Below are positions 1 through 12,208 of a stretch of DNA of 64,000 nucleotides, piece after piece. The notes beneath the pieces were generated by a model. It was not told where the DNA came from and made no database searches. It worked only from the letters and a program-made list of their open reading frames with translations. Position 1 is the first letter of the stretch, and the number at the start of each line of letters is the position of its first letter. Both the position numbers and the translations under genes were made by a program. Origin of the DNA: Cucumis sativus (Eukaryota > Streptophyta > Magnoliopsida > Cucurbitales > Cucurbitaceae); NCBI RefSeq assembly GCF_000004075.3, contig NC_026658.2, positions 930,001-994,000 on the forward strand, given 5' to 3'.

Positions 1-1428
1 AGATCAAATGATGTCCTATAATCTTCCATTATTATTTGAAGGATGCTTGATCCAAATATATTACATTGTTCGGTGATGTTATGGTTGGATTGTTTAAGTT
101 GTTTGAATTATTAGAACATTTATTTGTTTAAGAAAAAGTATGTAATGTGTTTAGTTTTGGTTGCAGTAATAGAATTAGTGTTATTATTCTACTTTTAAAA
201 TCCCATAATTGATTAAAACTAATGATAATGCTATACGAAATGTGTTATATATGATTTTTATATTAAATCAATTAAATATATATCAATATATATGTTATGT
301 GATAAGAAGTGCATCAGAACATCTTTACTAAGTGGACGCTTTCTTAATATCCATGATGCTCATTGGAAAAGAATTATTTGGACATTTTATCTATTTAAAG
401 TTGCATTAAGATGTTAATACAACTTGTGGATAATTAGCTAAATATCAATGCTTTTGTGTAACTTTATGCTGGACTTATCTCTAGCCATTTCCTCATATGC
501 ATTTTGAGAAAAAGAGTGGAATATCGAGAGAGGATCTACGAGGCGAGCTCTCTGTGTACTTGTTCTTATATCTTTAATGAATTGGGAGTGATAAAGGTAC
601 TATAAAAGTGTCCAGTAGTGAAGAGATGTTTGGGTGCATCCAATTAATCTATAAAAAAAAACTTGTGAGTAACTAATTATTAGACAAAGCAAAGATAGAT
701 GGATGATGACAACTTTAATTTCTCTAATAAATGGATATAAATCTCTACCCAACTTGGTTTTATTTAAAGTGCACTAATTGTAACAATGTGGGGAGATTAT
801 TTGATAGTAAGAGATTTTATTTCTAAATCATAAAATAGTTTGAGTTTTATACATTAGTTTTTCAAATGTGAAAATCTAAATGGATCGAATATCCATTTGG
901 ATTTTATGAAAGTTTTGACTATATATATATTTGAACATATGAGGATGCATCAAATATTGGCTCTATTACCATTCAAAATAGAAAACTGTACAAGTAAAAT
1001 TCCGTTGACAATGAGGGCTCACATTGTACAAGAAAATCTTCTTTTTCTGTACTGTTTTCATGATGGCCATGTCCAACCTAATAAATGGGGATAGAAATAA
1101 CTGAATTAAAGTGTAATAATAATAGCATTGAATGTTCTTTAATTTGCATTGATAAGTTATTAATTTGGTAAAAACATACTTTTACTCCACGTGAAAATTG
1201 ACATGATCATCTTCTATCACAAAGATGAGAGGTTTGAATCTCTCGATCTACAATTATTATACTGAAAAAACTAATCCAACTTATTAAACTAAAAACCTCC
1301 CTCTCATTACCAGCAGAATAAAAGTAAAAGTTAATCATAGGGATCAACTAATTAATTTTGTGGTTGATATATTTCATTCAATAAATGATGTGAAAATTTC
1401 AGTTGGAAGAGCTCTAAGTTACATGCAG
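1..1428. other. Intergenic, left edge
   Basis: AT-rich DNA upstream of the first desaturase gene. I find no open frame with family features. The longest frame here (897-1094, 65 codons) has no recognisable domain and no splice-compatible neighbours, so I do not call it a gene. The last few hundred bases presumably hold the upstream regulatory DNA of the gene at 1493. Confidence 0.5.
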
Positions 1429-1436
1429 TATAAATA
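1429..1436 (+). promoter_or_regulatory. TATA box of desaturase gene 1
   Basis: A consensus TATAAATA lies 57 bases before the ATG at 1493. With the usual 25-35 base spacing, transcription would start near 1460, leaving a leader of about 30 bases. The same octamer occurs upstream of most other copies in the array. Confidence 0.6.
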
Positions 1437-1492
1437 CGTATGCTAGAGGAAATGGAATAACATTGATATAGCTTAAGCAAGCCTCGTCAACA

Positions 1493-4400
1493 ATGGAGGG
1501 ATCAAAACTAGAACAAAAGGATATGGCGGTGAAGCCTCTAAGGTCATTTAGGAAGAAAAAATGGGCTAAGATTAATAGAAGTGTTGCTGGTTCTCTCCTC
1601 TTTGTGCATCTACTTTGTATTTTTGCACCATTTCATTTTAATTGGAGTGCATTTTGGGTTGCATTTGTATTATACGTTATCACAGGTCTATTTGGTATTA
1701 GTGTTTCTTATCATAGAAATCTAGCACATCGAAGTTTTAATCTTCCAAAATGGCTTGAATACTTATTTGCTTATTGTGGAGTTCATGCGCTTCAGGTTTG
1801 CTCTTTAACCATTTCTTGTTTTAGTCTTTTTTCTCTTTTTGAAATATATGTTTTTTCTCCTAATTCTAAATTTCATACTATAATTCTTTCACATATTCCA
1901 AAAAATACTTTGTCTTTACTCGAATGCTTTTGACTTCAAATTCTACCAACAAAAGTAAGTTTTTCAAAAACTATATATATATATTTTTACTTTTCAAATT
2001 TCAACTTATTTTTTAAAACAAGGAAGTGGACAACAAAACAAATAAACTTATTGATAAAATAGTTTATATAAAAAAAAAATTATTTCTCAAAAGAAAAAGA
2101 AAAAAACAAATGTCACCAAACTAGCTTAAATTACTTTAAAGTGTTTTAGCATATCTATTTATTAGAAAATTAAATTTCTCTTTATTTTTAAATTTTGCAG
2201 GGCGATCCAATTGGTTGGGTGAAGATACATAGATGTCATCATCGATTTGTTGATACAGAAAAAGACCCTCACAGCCCTATTCAAGGATTTTTGTTTAGTC
2301 ACGTTACTTGGCTTTTAGATTCTTATGTTTTAACTGAAAAAGTTGGACCTAAATATTTTGATGATTATGAAAAGATAGAAAGGAACGTGGTTATGGTGAA
2401 CATGAAGCAAGGGAGACCAGAAAATAACGTTGGGGACTTGGAGAAGCAAGCATTCTATAGGTTTCTTCGGAAAACATATTTTCTTCATCTGCTTCTTCTT
2501 GCAGTTCTACTATATGCAATGGGAGGAGTTCCTTTCCTGATATGGGGAATGGTAAAATAAAAGCTTTCTCAATCCTTTGAACTCTTAGTTGATGGTAAAT
2601 AACATTATATCGGTTGGATTCGTGTTGAGGAAAACAAGCATTTATCATAATGAGGTTTGACCTCTAATATTTATCTTCCGGTTAGCCAAGAATTGAATAA
2701 GGAATAATGCTTTCAACCATTGATCCAACCACATAAATAATGTCAGATCTCAATGTTATGAAAACCCAATACATCAGTAATATAACAGAAATAGGTATAG
2801 GATAAAAGAAAATTTATTTATAAAACTTCTAACAATACCTACCAACGTAATCAAATATCATAATCTATCTATAATAGATTATGATAGATCGATCATGATA
2901 AATAAAGATCATAGACTATTATATACGTCTATCATGATACAAATAGACACAATATAATAGTTTTTATTTGGTTTACCTTTTGAGTAATTTTTTTTTGTGA
3001 GATTTTATGTTTTAATCTAAAATTTTGGTTATTGAAAAAATTGGTTTAAACTAAGAATTGAAAAGTTATGAGAAATATTAGAGTCTTTATATAAAAACAA
3101 ATGAGAAAAAATCTATATAATTTATTTTAAAATTGGTTATTTTCGAGAGAAAAATTCAAAGAAATTGATTGCGAGGAATTATGAATTTGCATTCAAATAC
3201 TCAAGGTGAAGGTATTTTTGAACTTTTATTAAGGGTATTTTTTAAACTTTTGAAATTTAAAGGTACTCGTCAACGACTTATATCCAAAATTAATGTTTCG
3301 AAAATGTTCTTACTACTATTTGTTAATTATAATTAATTTGATATAATTTGAACTTATATAACATATTTACTTTTATGGATTTAATTTTTTTAAAATTAGT
3401 ACAATTTATATTATTTTTACCTGTTATTTTTTTCAATAATATATCATAATTTAAGATTTTTTTTTATAAAATAAGTATTAATTTAAATTTAAAATAAAAA
3501 TGAAACAAAAAGGACAATAACATAAAATTGGGATGTGGGAAATTTTTATTTTTGTTTTTTGAAATTGATACCAACGTGGGTCAATAGATACATCCAAAAA
3601 ATCTACTAAAATATTAAAAATTTAGAAATCCACGTTTTATAAGAATGTCCTAAACTTAGATATTAGAGTATCTTAAAATACTACCAAATAAATACGTACA
3701 AACGTGTCCATTCCATAAAATAATAAACTATCCAAATATTGGTGAAGGCATTGAAATGAGGAGACAAAATGATGTTTTTACTGCGTGGGGCCTCTATTTA
3801 ATGTATGAGAAAGTAGATTTTAGCAAAGAGGTTGGTTTCATGTAAAAAAGAAAATTAGGTTAAGAAATAGAAAATTTCCAAACTTTCCATGACTTTTCCA
3901 AACACGTATAATATCATAATTTATTGCTATACTTAAAAGTTGCAGAGTTGAGACATTTCTTAACGTACATATTAAAAGCTTATTTAATGCTAATTTTGTT
4001 AATGCACATTTCAACAGTCATGTTTAGATTATTTGCAGGATAGAAAAATAAGAGAAATTATGTATCAAATTATTTATTTGTGGTGTAGGGTGTAAGAATC
4101 GTTGTGGTTTTACACATAACATTTATGGTGAATTCAGTATGTCATATATGGGGAAAACAACTTTGGAAGACAAATGATTTGTCAACAAACAACTGGTAAT
4201 TTTCTTTTTCTCTCTCCCTCGCTCACCCTTTATTAAGTTAGAAATGACCTATAATCTCGTTAGTTACATCATTTAACACTATTCTTACTTATGAATTTGA
4301 TTAATATATGTATATAAGAACCAACCGATCATGAAAATTAACGTTAATTGGAAGAAAATAACATTATTACAATAGTTTGAATACAAGATCCAAGCTTTTG

Positions 4401-4708
4401 AGTCAATTCTATACATGTTGATTTGATATGGCTTAAGTATCTAGATTTTTTCTTAGTCATATAGTTTTGTATATAACCTCTTGTGTGTTGTGTTTAGGTT
4501 GGTGGGTTTACTTGGATTTGGGGAAGGTTGGCACAATAATCACCATGCATTTGAATATTCAGCTAGACATGGACTTGAATGGTGGGAAATTGACTTTGGT
4601 TGGTATGTTATTATGTTTCTTCAAGCCATTGGAGTGGCCACTCATGTTAAAGTACCCTTACAACACCACAAGAAGAAGTTGGCAATGGATGAGACAAAAT
4701 TTATATGA
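1493..4708 (+). CDS. ADS: ADS-type acyl desaturase 1 (four exons)
   Basis: Exons 1493-1795, 2201-2551, 4089-4195 and 4498-4708 join into a 323-residue protein; all introns are GT-AG. The family (plant ADS, related to animal SCD and yeast OLE1) comprises ER or plastid di-iron enzymes that put a double bond into acyl-CoA or lipid-bound acyl chains. Visible ligands are box 1 H74/H79 (HRNLAH), box 2 H111/H114/H115 (HRCHH), the N233...H237 pair in exon 3 that matches the extra Asn and His ligands of SCD1, and box 3 H266/H269/H270 (HNNHH). Hydrophobic pairs at about 32-70 and 195-237 fit four membrane segments. There is no obvious plastid transit peptide, so ER location is inferred. Oddities: GDPIGWVKIH replaces the GDPIDWVSTH shared by most paralogs, and exon 3 opens with Gly where the other + copies have Cys. 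Intron 2 is long (1537 bases). Substrate and regiospecificity cannot be read from sequence. Confidence 0.9.
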
Positions 4709-6963
4709 AAGCCTTCCGAAGACTAAAGTCATCATTTACATAAAAATATATGTTAAACTCATGAATATCTTCTAACGAAGACACAAAATCATGCAATAAT
4801 TCTAAAAGCGAATAAATGTTATTAATTTTGAGTTATACTTTATGTTATAATTTGTATAAGAAAAAGTAAGTGTTATATAGAACCTATGCATATGTTAATG
4901 TTGGTCGTTGGATAGATTTCATACCTAAATTTGAAAACTAAATGACTATATCGAATCTACCACATAAGGACTAGTCTTAATACCAAAAATCAGTTCCAAT
5001 ACAAATATTCTTAAAATCATAAAACAATATGATTGATAGACAAAATCTATTGATTATAGATCAAATATGTTGTATTTGTAAATTTTTAAAAATATTATTA
5101 TAAAAAGTGTTTATTATAGGATAAAGTATGATTAAAAAATTATAAGAGAAAGATTGGGAGGGTAGTTATATATATAGATGATGTATCAAAGTATTTTTGA
5201 AAGCAAATAATTTAGTGAAAAGAAATAGATTGATATGATAAGACTTTGGACATTTCTTGGTGCAGTGTGTGAGAGGATCACGATGTTCACACTCACACAT
5301 GTAATGTTTATTTGTTAAGTCAATAGGCCAATTCGATTTATCTACAAATAATTGGTAACCATACGTGTTGTATCCTTTTCATTATTTTACACTATGAAAG
5401 AAAACGGGATGTGAGGAATGATTTTAAAATTGTTAAAATTATTATTTCGTATAGCAAAGAATAGTCAAATCTCAAGATCATGTACCAAATATATTACACA
5501 TGCGAGTGGTCAATTAATTGTGTGTTAACTGAGACATTTTTAGTATTTTTTATATGGATTTGTGAGGTTTTTCCATTTTCAAAATTGTTCTATATAATGT
5601 AAATATTTTGTCGACTTGTTGTTTTTTTTCTAGAAAATTCATTTTATTGTATCAATTTTTTTAAAATAAGTTATATGTTAAAAGCAGACAATAAAACTTA
5701 TGATTTCAAAATATAATTGTTCATAGATATGTTTTTTCTTTTGCATACAATCTCGAGGATTGATGCATGTCAATTACTCTTATATATATGCATGAATGTA
5801 TGTATATATAGAGTTGTTTATAGAAAAGTTATTTTATATAATTTTTAAAATATATATATACAGATATAACAAAATATTACAATACGTTCATGATAGACCA
5901 TAACAATTAAAATAAAGATCAATATTTGTGTCTATCATGATAAAAATAAATACAAATAGTTTTTTAAAAAATAATATCTGAAATATAAGTAGTAGTTTAT
6001 CTATGATCAACTGTGATATTTTTCTATATCTTCCAAATATTATGGTTTATTTGAGAAATGTATTTAATACTTTTTAAAAAATAATACTTTTATTGATTCG
6101 GGGATAAACAAATTTATTTTACTATTAATTCGTAGGGCGTTAGATAGTTTATTTATACCAATAATCCTATACTCTAGAATTAATTTCATAATGATTGTAG
6201 TATTCAACAAATTGATAAATGGAATCCAATTATTATTATATTAAATGTGCATTTATAGACTAACTCTTGTTTAGACATTACCATTGATATTTAATATTAT
6301 TCAAATAAAAAAAGAAAAGAAAAAATCCAAAAACCAAAAACCAAAAAACCTCTTGGTATACATGTATCTCTGTTATGTTGATGTTCGAGTTTCGCTTTTA
6401 CAACCTTTAATCCAGTAATGAAAATATACGATATTGTCAAATTGAGTATAACTCCTTACACATACGAACATTTTAATAACTAAGAGTTTTGTAATTTAAA
6501 TATTTCTTAAATTTTATTGTACTAAAAAGATTCAAAATATAAGATATTATAAATTTACATTGGTTCATTCCTCACAAATTTAGTGAAGGACTAAGAAGAA
6601 GTACCCCATACTATAACACAATATATAACAACTGTATATTTCAAATAACTTTTAAAACATTGATTACTGATATGCTAGCTATATATTTTTATGAATAAAA
6701 TTTGATTCTCTATCAATTATAATAAATTATAATAATCAATTCAAATTAAATACAAGTAGGTGCCTTAATTAATTAGTTGTTACTTATTTTCTACACAATA
6801 AATTATCCAATAATCACAAATGGGCATCCTTAATGGCTTTGTTAAATATTTGAGAGAATAGTCAAACTTTAAACCAGCTAGCCACTAAAATAGTCAGGAT
6901 CATTAATGACTAATAATATATGGTTTAATACTATATTATTATAGTGAGACATAACATGCACTA
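4709..6963. other. Intergenic between desaturases 1 and 2
   Basis: No intact gene. It holds a decayed desaturase exon 3 (listed separately) and AT-rich, partly palindromic sequence around 5845-6060 with short 'catgataga' motifs similar to the dispersed repeats noted elsewhere. The last few hundred bases lead into the promoter of the next copy. Confidence 0.5.
5266..5354 (+). pseudogene. Relic of desaturase exon 3
   Basis: The segment follows a perfect acceptor-like 'tgcag' and starts with the TGTGTGAG that opens exon 3 in the + strand genes. It runs through a recognisable 'catgtaatgtttat' stretch and ends with 'gatttatctacaaataattg' followed by gt, as in the intact copies (compare 8357-8463). 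It is 89 bases instead of 107: the middle that encodes the His ligand and the WG motif is mostly deleted, and small indels break the frame. I see no exons 1, 2 or 4 around it. It is best read as the last trace of a further array member, or as a partial duplication of gene 1 or 2. Confidence 0.75.
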
Positions 6964-6971
6964 TATATAAA
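6964..6971 (+). promoter_or_regulatory. TATA box of desaturase gene 2
   Basis: TATATAAA lies about 60 bases before the ATG at 7033, in the same relative place as in the paralogs. Confidence 0.5.
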
Positions 6972-7032
6972 ATACATGTTGGAGAGAAAATGGTGAAATA
7001 ATCTAAATTAGAGAGAAGAAAACACTTTGGAA

Positions 7033-9014
7033 ATGGATATGTCAAAACAAGAACTAAATGAAAGGGTGAAGCCTATAATGTCACCAACGAAGAGAGAATG
7101 GACCAACATTGACAAAACCATTGCATGTCTTCTTTTCTTTCTTCATGCCCTCTGTATTTTCGCCCCATTTAACTTTACTTGGAATGCGTTTTGGGTTGCC
7201 CTTATCTTGTATAGTATTACAGGTCTTTTCGGCATCACTATTTCGTATCATAGAAATCTTTCACATAAGAGTTTCCAGCTTCCTAAATGGCTTGAGTATT
7301 TATTTGCTTACTGTGGAGCTCATGCACTTCAGGTTTTATATTATTCGATAATCTTATATTGTAATTATTTTAATAGGATATGATAATCTTGTACTTCATT
7401 TCTTATATATATATATATATATTATCATATTAAATTATATCAAAGTATATTTGAGAATGACTTAAAACCTAACTTTTGATTGTATTGATGTAATTTAGGG
7501 TTTCCATATAATCAACTCACATATTTCTCTCTAAAATAAAATTATCTTTTGATTTTTCTTCATTGTTTACGTTACTTTTGTTGATTTTATAGTCATATAT
7601 CTTTTTTTATTTTCAAATTTTGAATTTGTGTATTTTAGGGTGATCCGATGGATTGGGTAAGTACACATAGATGTCATCACCAATTTGTTGACACAGACAA
7701 AGATCCTCATGATCGTAATCAAGGATTTTGGTTTAGTCATATCAATTGGGCTTTCGATTCCTACCATTTGACTAAAAAGGTTTGTGGTAAGTACTTCAAT
7801 GATTCCAAAGAAACAAAAAGAAACTTGTTCACATTAGTAATGAAGCATGAGAGACCAGATAATGTCAAGGACTTGGAGAAACAAATATTCTATACGTTTA
7901 TTCATAAAACGTATATTCTTCATCCAATTGCTTTGGCAATCTTTCTCTATATGGTTGGAGGACTTCCTTTTGTTTTATGGGGAATGGTAAAATAACATCT
8001 CACTACTATCAATAAATCTTATTATTTATTTTTATTATCTTCATCAACATGGTAATTTAATTTTATATAGTAAAAGGGAAAATGGAACAAATAGTAAGAA
8101 ATAAATCATTGATTAATTCCTAATTCAGGAACGTGTTTTGCTAGTCAGAATTTCAAATGTACTTTTTTTCTTGACTTATATAGTTGTTGGCTTCAAAAGT
8201 GACTTTGTAATAAGAGAGAAACTAAAAAATAATTTAATGTCAAATACATAGATTATATAATTGAAATTATAGCCCTAGTTTATGGTAAATCTCGTGTATT
8301 TTAGGAAATATATATTTGTATTGACGTACCTAACCTTACTGTACCTTTTGATGCAGTGTGTGAGGATAGTAATGTTATATCATGTAATATTTATGGTGAA
8401 TTCAGTATGCCATAAATGGGGAAAGAAACAATGGAGTACAACTGATTTATCTAGAAATAATTGGTAAATTCTTTGTGCCTTCTTTTCAACTTTGGAAGAT
8501 GATTAAATGAAGCGCCCTTTTGGCTCATGAGCATGATGATGGAGCTTAAGGGTATCAACTTAGTTGAGAGATGCATGGGTTTTCTTACGGATTCATTTTC
8601 CTTGAGTATCGTGTTAAAAAATAAAAAGTATCATTGCTTGATATAAAAACCTTTAAAAGATTATCAAACAAGGTTTCAACCTAATTAAGATGTCTTAATA
8701 CATTTACTTATCTATTCTTTTAGTATCTTATTAAACGGGAGAGTATATATGCTCAATTTTTTTCACCTCCAAGTTAAGGATTGAATGTTTATTATATATA
8801 TTGATTATTGGTTAATTTTAGGTGGGTGAGTCTTCTTTCTTTTGGAGAAGGTTGGCATAACAATCACCATGCATTCGAGTATTCAGCTAAGTATGGACTT
8901 GAATGGTGGCAACTTGACTTTGGTTGGTATGTTATTATGTTCCTTAAAGCAATTGGAGTGGCCACAGATGTCAAATTACCCACTCAATGCCACAAGCAAA
9001 GGATGAAACTGTGA
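7033..9014 (+). CDS. ADS: ADS-type acyl desaturase 2 (four exons)
   Basis: Exons 7033-7332, 7639-7986, 8357-8463 and 8822-9014 give 315 residues. The ATG at 7033 is the first in frame downstream of the TATA box; a second ATG two codons later is also possible. Ligands are complete: HRNLSH near residue 73, THRCHHQF near 110, NSVCH in exon 3 and GEGWHNNHH in exon 4. The loop after box 2 reads VCGKYFNDSKETKRNLF, the short + strand version. Exon 2 contains GDPMDWVSTH with Met for the usual Ile. Introns are short (306, 370 and 358 bases). The product is an integral membrane desaturase, probably ER-located since no transit peptide is evident; its substrate is unknown. Confidence 0.9.
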
Positions 9015-10289
9015 GCTCATCAATGGATGAATTTAAAAAATGATGCTTAATTCATACTGAAAGATATAAACACGCCATATAGGATTTACATAATTATTGT
9101 TTGAATTAGATGTATAATCCAACGATATATAATATTCATGTATTAGGGATATAGGATTTATGAAGAAGAATGAGATATTGTAGTTTTAAAAGTATATGGT
9201 GGAAAATTTTCGATATTTGAAACTATTTGTAATAGAAAAAAAATGAAAACTTGAATATTTTGGCTTTTGTAAATAAATATCTATTACTCCAAGGTTGGGT
9301 CGCACATACAAGATAAAAATGTTTTTTCATCTTAAAGCTAACTAATAGGGTTGTGAAGGATCTATTATTGTATATAATGATTCACTGATTTTTTAATATG
9401 AGATTTTAAGATGTTGTCTCTTGAACTTATCAATATATATCGATTAGTGTTTAAATATATTGGATATCCATAGTAGATAAACATGATGTTTCATCTCTTA
9501 ATTAATCCGTCTTGAGATGAGTAGTTCATGTGTATATTTTAAAAGGATAGGGTAGACTCTTCTGTTTTTTGTGTGATTTTGGAATATGATTACAAATTTA
9601 GAAGTCTTGCAGTTTGATTTTTCAACAGACGAAGGATGTGATGAGAAAATATTTAAGGGTTACAAAAAGAAAAAATAGAGATTATTCCTTATACCCACAT
9701 CTACCTGCTAAAGGGGCTAATTAAACTGCTATAAGCCGTCTCTAGCAGGTAGGGAGGATAATGGAGTGAAGGGCTGCTTTTACCCTGCGAAGCCAATCTA
9801 GAAGTCTTACGGCCACTTCTATCCCTTCTTTCTTCATACTTGTTTTCATATACTATTCTATCCAATTAAGCATTGGCTTGATTATTATCGAATTCTGCCC
9901 TATAACGTAACTGTATGATCACTGGCGTTACGTTGAGGTTTTTGTGATGAGATTGACTTCGTGTTAAGGTTTGATTTCAGGGTAGTTCTGAAGGAAGCAA
10001 AAAAGAGGCTAAACTGCTTTTCATAGTCCCCGTTGGATTGATATTCATTTGAATATTTTAAAGAAAAAATGAAAACCAGAATGTAAACAATCCTTCAAAG
10101 AGTAAAATCTACTTAACCCCAATTCAATAGAACTCTCAGTAACAAAAATATATCAATCTACAACTGTTCAACCTTATACGTTTCAACTGATTACATTTAT
10201 GGGTCAGACCAAACCACATCACATCTCCATATGAACTACACTTACATTTTTTTTTATTATAATTCATTTACTAGTATATATTATTAACT
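9015..10289. other. Intergenic between desaturase 2 and BAG-like pseudogene
   Basis: No gene seen. A less AT-rich patch at about 9690-9850 contains a 10-base perfect inverted repeat (listed separately). It looks foreign to its surroundings but I cannot assign it to an element family. Confidence 0.4.
9701..9752. repeat. Inverted repeat, 10-base arms
   Basis: The arms ctacctgcta (9701-9710) and tagcaggtag (9743-9752) are perfect reverse complements around a 32-base loop, within an unusually GC-rich patch. It could be the end of a small transposon or chance; no target duplication was recognised. Confidence 0.5.
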
Positions 10290-10681
10290 GATGAGACGGT
10301 CGATTTGATTCGGAAGGATGATAAGGAGAAAATTAGGTTTGGTGAGATATATATTGATGAATTTGCTGTTTAGGTTGGAATATTCGGTGAAAGGCGTGGA
10401 CTCTGGAATTAGGAATTTCAGGAAAGCGGTGATTAAGAAGGCTATTGCATTAGAGGAGAAGATCGATTCAATTGCTGCTGCGAATGAAGCTACTAATGTG
10501 ATTGATAACTCTCGAACCCGTGACTGGAGTAGAAGCTGTTGATCCGAGTTCGGAAGGAACTCTGGATCTCAAGGTTATAATTCCAGAGCACTTGGAGGAT
10601 AATTCTACTGCTGATAACGCTAATCGCGAATCTGCTGATGATTGTGATGGTGGGAATGCCGATATGGAGTTTCTAAGTTGA
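10290..10681 (+). pseudogene. BAG-domain-like co-chaperone gene fragment, frameshifted
   Basis: Three overlapping reading frames make up one protein-like string. The first, from 10290, reads DETVDLIRKDDKEKIRFGE. The second, from about 10345, continues with a helix of the form ILMNLLFRLEYSVKGVDSG...RKAVIKKAIALEEKID. The third, from 10514, is an acidic tail beginning EPVTGVEAVDPSSEGTLDLK and ending at TGA 10679-10681. The middle part resembles the three-helix BAG domain of plant BAG-family Hsp70 regulators, where a conserved Gly-[VI]-Asp turn separates the helices. There is no start, upstream domain or intron. Codon use and GC content are far above the local background, which suggests relatively recent arrival as a copied exon or retro-copy. 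At least two frameshifts disable it. The family assignment is by eye and moderately sure. Confidence 0.5.
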
Positions 10682-11020
10682 TAGAATTTTCATATCAGAA
10701 AATCAAAGATTTAGGGCACGTCGGTTTAAGTGGGTGTAATTTTAGTTCCAGTGAATTTCAATGGAGAAGGTTAAGATATTCTACAAACTGAAAAGGTGGA
10801 TACAATCTGAGAGAGGAGGCGAGACAAATTCAGGTATGAAAATGGCCTTCTTGACACCCTAAATAGTGCACTGAATTTCACACATGTATCTGCCACAAAT
10901 AGAAATATAGATACGATGATTTAGTCATATAACAATATGTATCATAATTTGCGACGGATGTGCTTTGTTACCAAAGTTTATACTTTTCAGTTTTCAACCT
11001 GTATTATATTCTTATCTAAA

Positions 11021-11110
11021 TTGATAAATTATGCCCGTGACATTAATATATAAGTTTCTATCATATTGATAAATTATGTCCGTGACATTAATATATAAGT
11101 TTTTATCATA
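11021..11110. repeat. 45-base tandem duplication, two copies
   Basis: Copies at 11021-11065 and 11066-11110 start with ttgataaattatg and differ at only two positions by eye (c/t after 'atg', c/t in the 'agttt_tatc' part). The near identity points to a recent replication-slippage or repair duplication. Confidence 0.9.
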
Positions 11111-11413
11111 TCGGTAGAATCCAAAATTCACAGATGTCACGATGAAGAGAACTGAAATCTCACAATGAAGAGGAAGACAATAACTCATGACGAAAACACA
11201 AATCTAGCAAAAACCCACATATTCGAATAATTCAAATAATTGAGAAATGGAACATGAGAAACTTTTTTTTCCAATAAATCCTTATAAAGTGGAAAACGTT
11301 TCTATTTTTTTAACAAAAAAAAAATAGAAAACCTTATCATACACCTATGTTTCTTAAAAAATAAAGAAAAAAAATTGCAATTGATGACCATTTTAGGAAC
11401 AATAATTAAGGAC

Positions 11414-11566
11414 ATAGCAACACATTTAAAAAACAACAAATATAACAAAATTATCGCACTTGTATAGTTGATAGATTTCGTATGATCTATCACTGATAGA
11501 CCAATATCATTAATAGAATTTGACAAATTTTGGTACATTTACAAATTTTTTAAAATGTTGTTATAT
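11414..11566. mobile_element. MITE-like palindromic element with 'tgataga' core
   Basis: The left end (11414-11452, atagcaacacatttaaaaaa...) is an imperfect reverse complement of the right end (11525-11566, ...tttaaaatgttgttatat). The centre carries gatctatcactgatagacc, itself palindromic. It has no coding capacity and is about 150 bases long. Similar structures recur in this window (41713-41857, 42543-42694, 33865-33990). I classify it as a non-autonomous DNA element or foldback-type dispersed repeat; target-site duplications were not resolved. Confidence 0.5.
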
Positions 11567-12142
11567 ACTTAGTTATTTTAAATCTAATTGCTAAATTTAC
11601 AACAACCCCTTCTAAAAAATTGGTGCAAATCTATACATAAATTTAATCTTCTTCCTTTCGACTTATACATAAATTAAATATTTTTTTAATAAAAGAAATA
11701 ACAAGATTAAACTAATATTTGGAGTTAGAAAATGGTGCCTCGTGGCAATAAAAAAGTAATTGAAAGACCATATCATCGTCATAACTATATTATCTATGAA
11801 TTTGTTAACAACTCAAACCATAATATATAACTCAATTGTGTGACATTAATTACTAAGAAATTTATACTTGGAATCTTCCTATGATTCTTATATTAATTTT
11901 GAATTTTTAGTTGGTTAATTAAACTTATATATAAAGATTTATACCAAGTACACATTCTAGGACATTAATTATATATGAAATGGATGATGTATAATGAGTT
12001 GACAAGAATTGTATTTGTTTACTCTTAACGTGTAAAACGATGGTTTTATATTTATATACACATACCATTTTATTTTAATATGACAATTATTAATAGTGGT
12101 ATGAAAAATAATTATTAGGTTGGTTGGTACTAAAGAAAGCAA

Positions 12143-12150
12143 TATAAATA
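12143..12150 (+). promoter_or_regulatory. TATA box of desaturase gene 3
   Basis: TATAAATA is only 20 bases before the ATG at 12170 but 59 bases before the in-frame ATG at 12209. Usual TATA-to-start spacing puts the transcript start near 12175, so the first ATG would not be transcribed. This favours 12209 as the translation start. Confidence 0.6.
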
Positions 12151-12208
12151 AAGAGGTTAGATCTAAGAGATGAGTAATTGGGTTGAGCTAGATCAAGGTT
12201 CTCTTCTT

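Larger units (their letters stand above)
10682..12142. other. Intergenic between pseudogene and desaturase 3
   Basis: Contains a 45-base tandem duplication and a MITE-like palindromic element, both listed separately. Otherwise AT-rich with no gene. Confidence 0.5.

Noticed and set aside
897-1094. 65-codon open frame upstream of desaturase 1.
   Set aside because: No domain, ordinary AT-rich composition, no splice partners.
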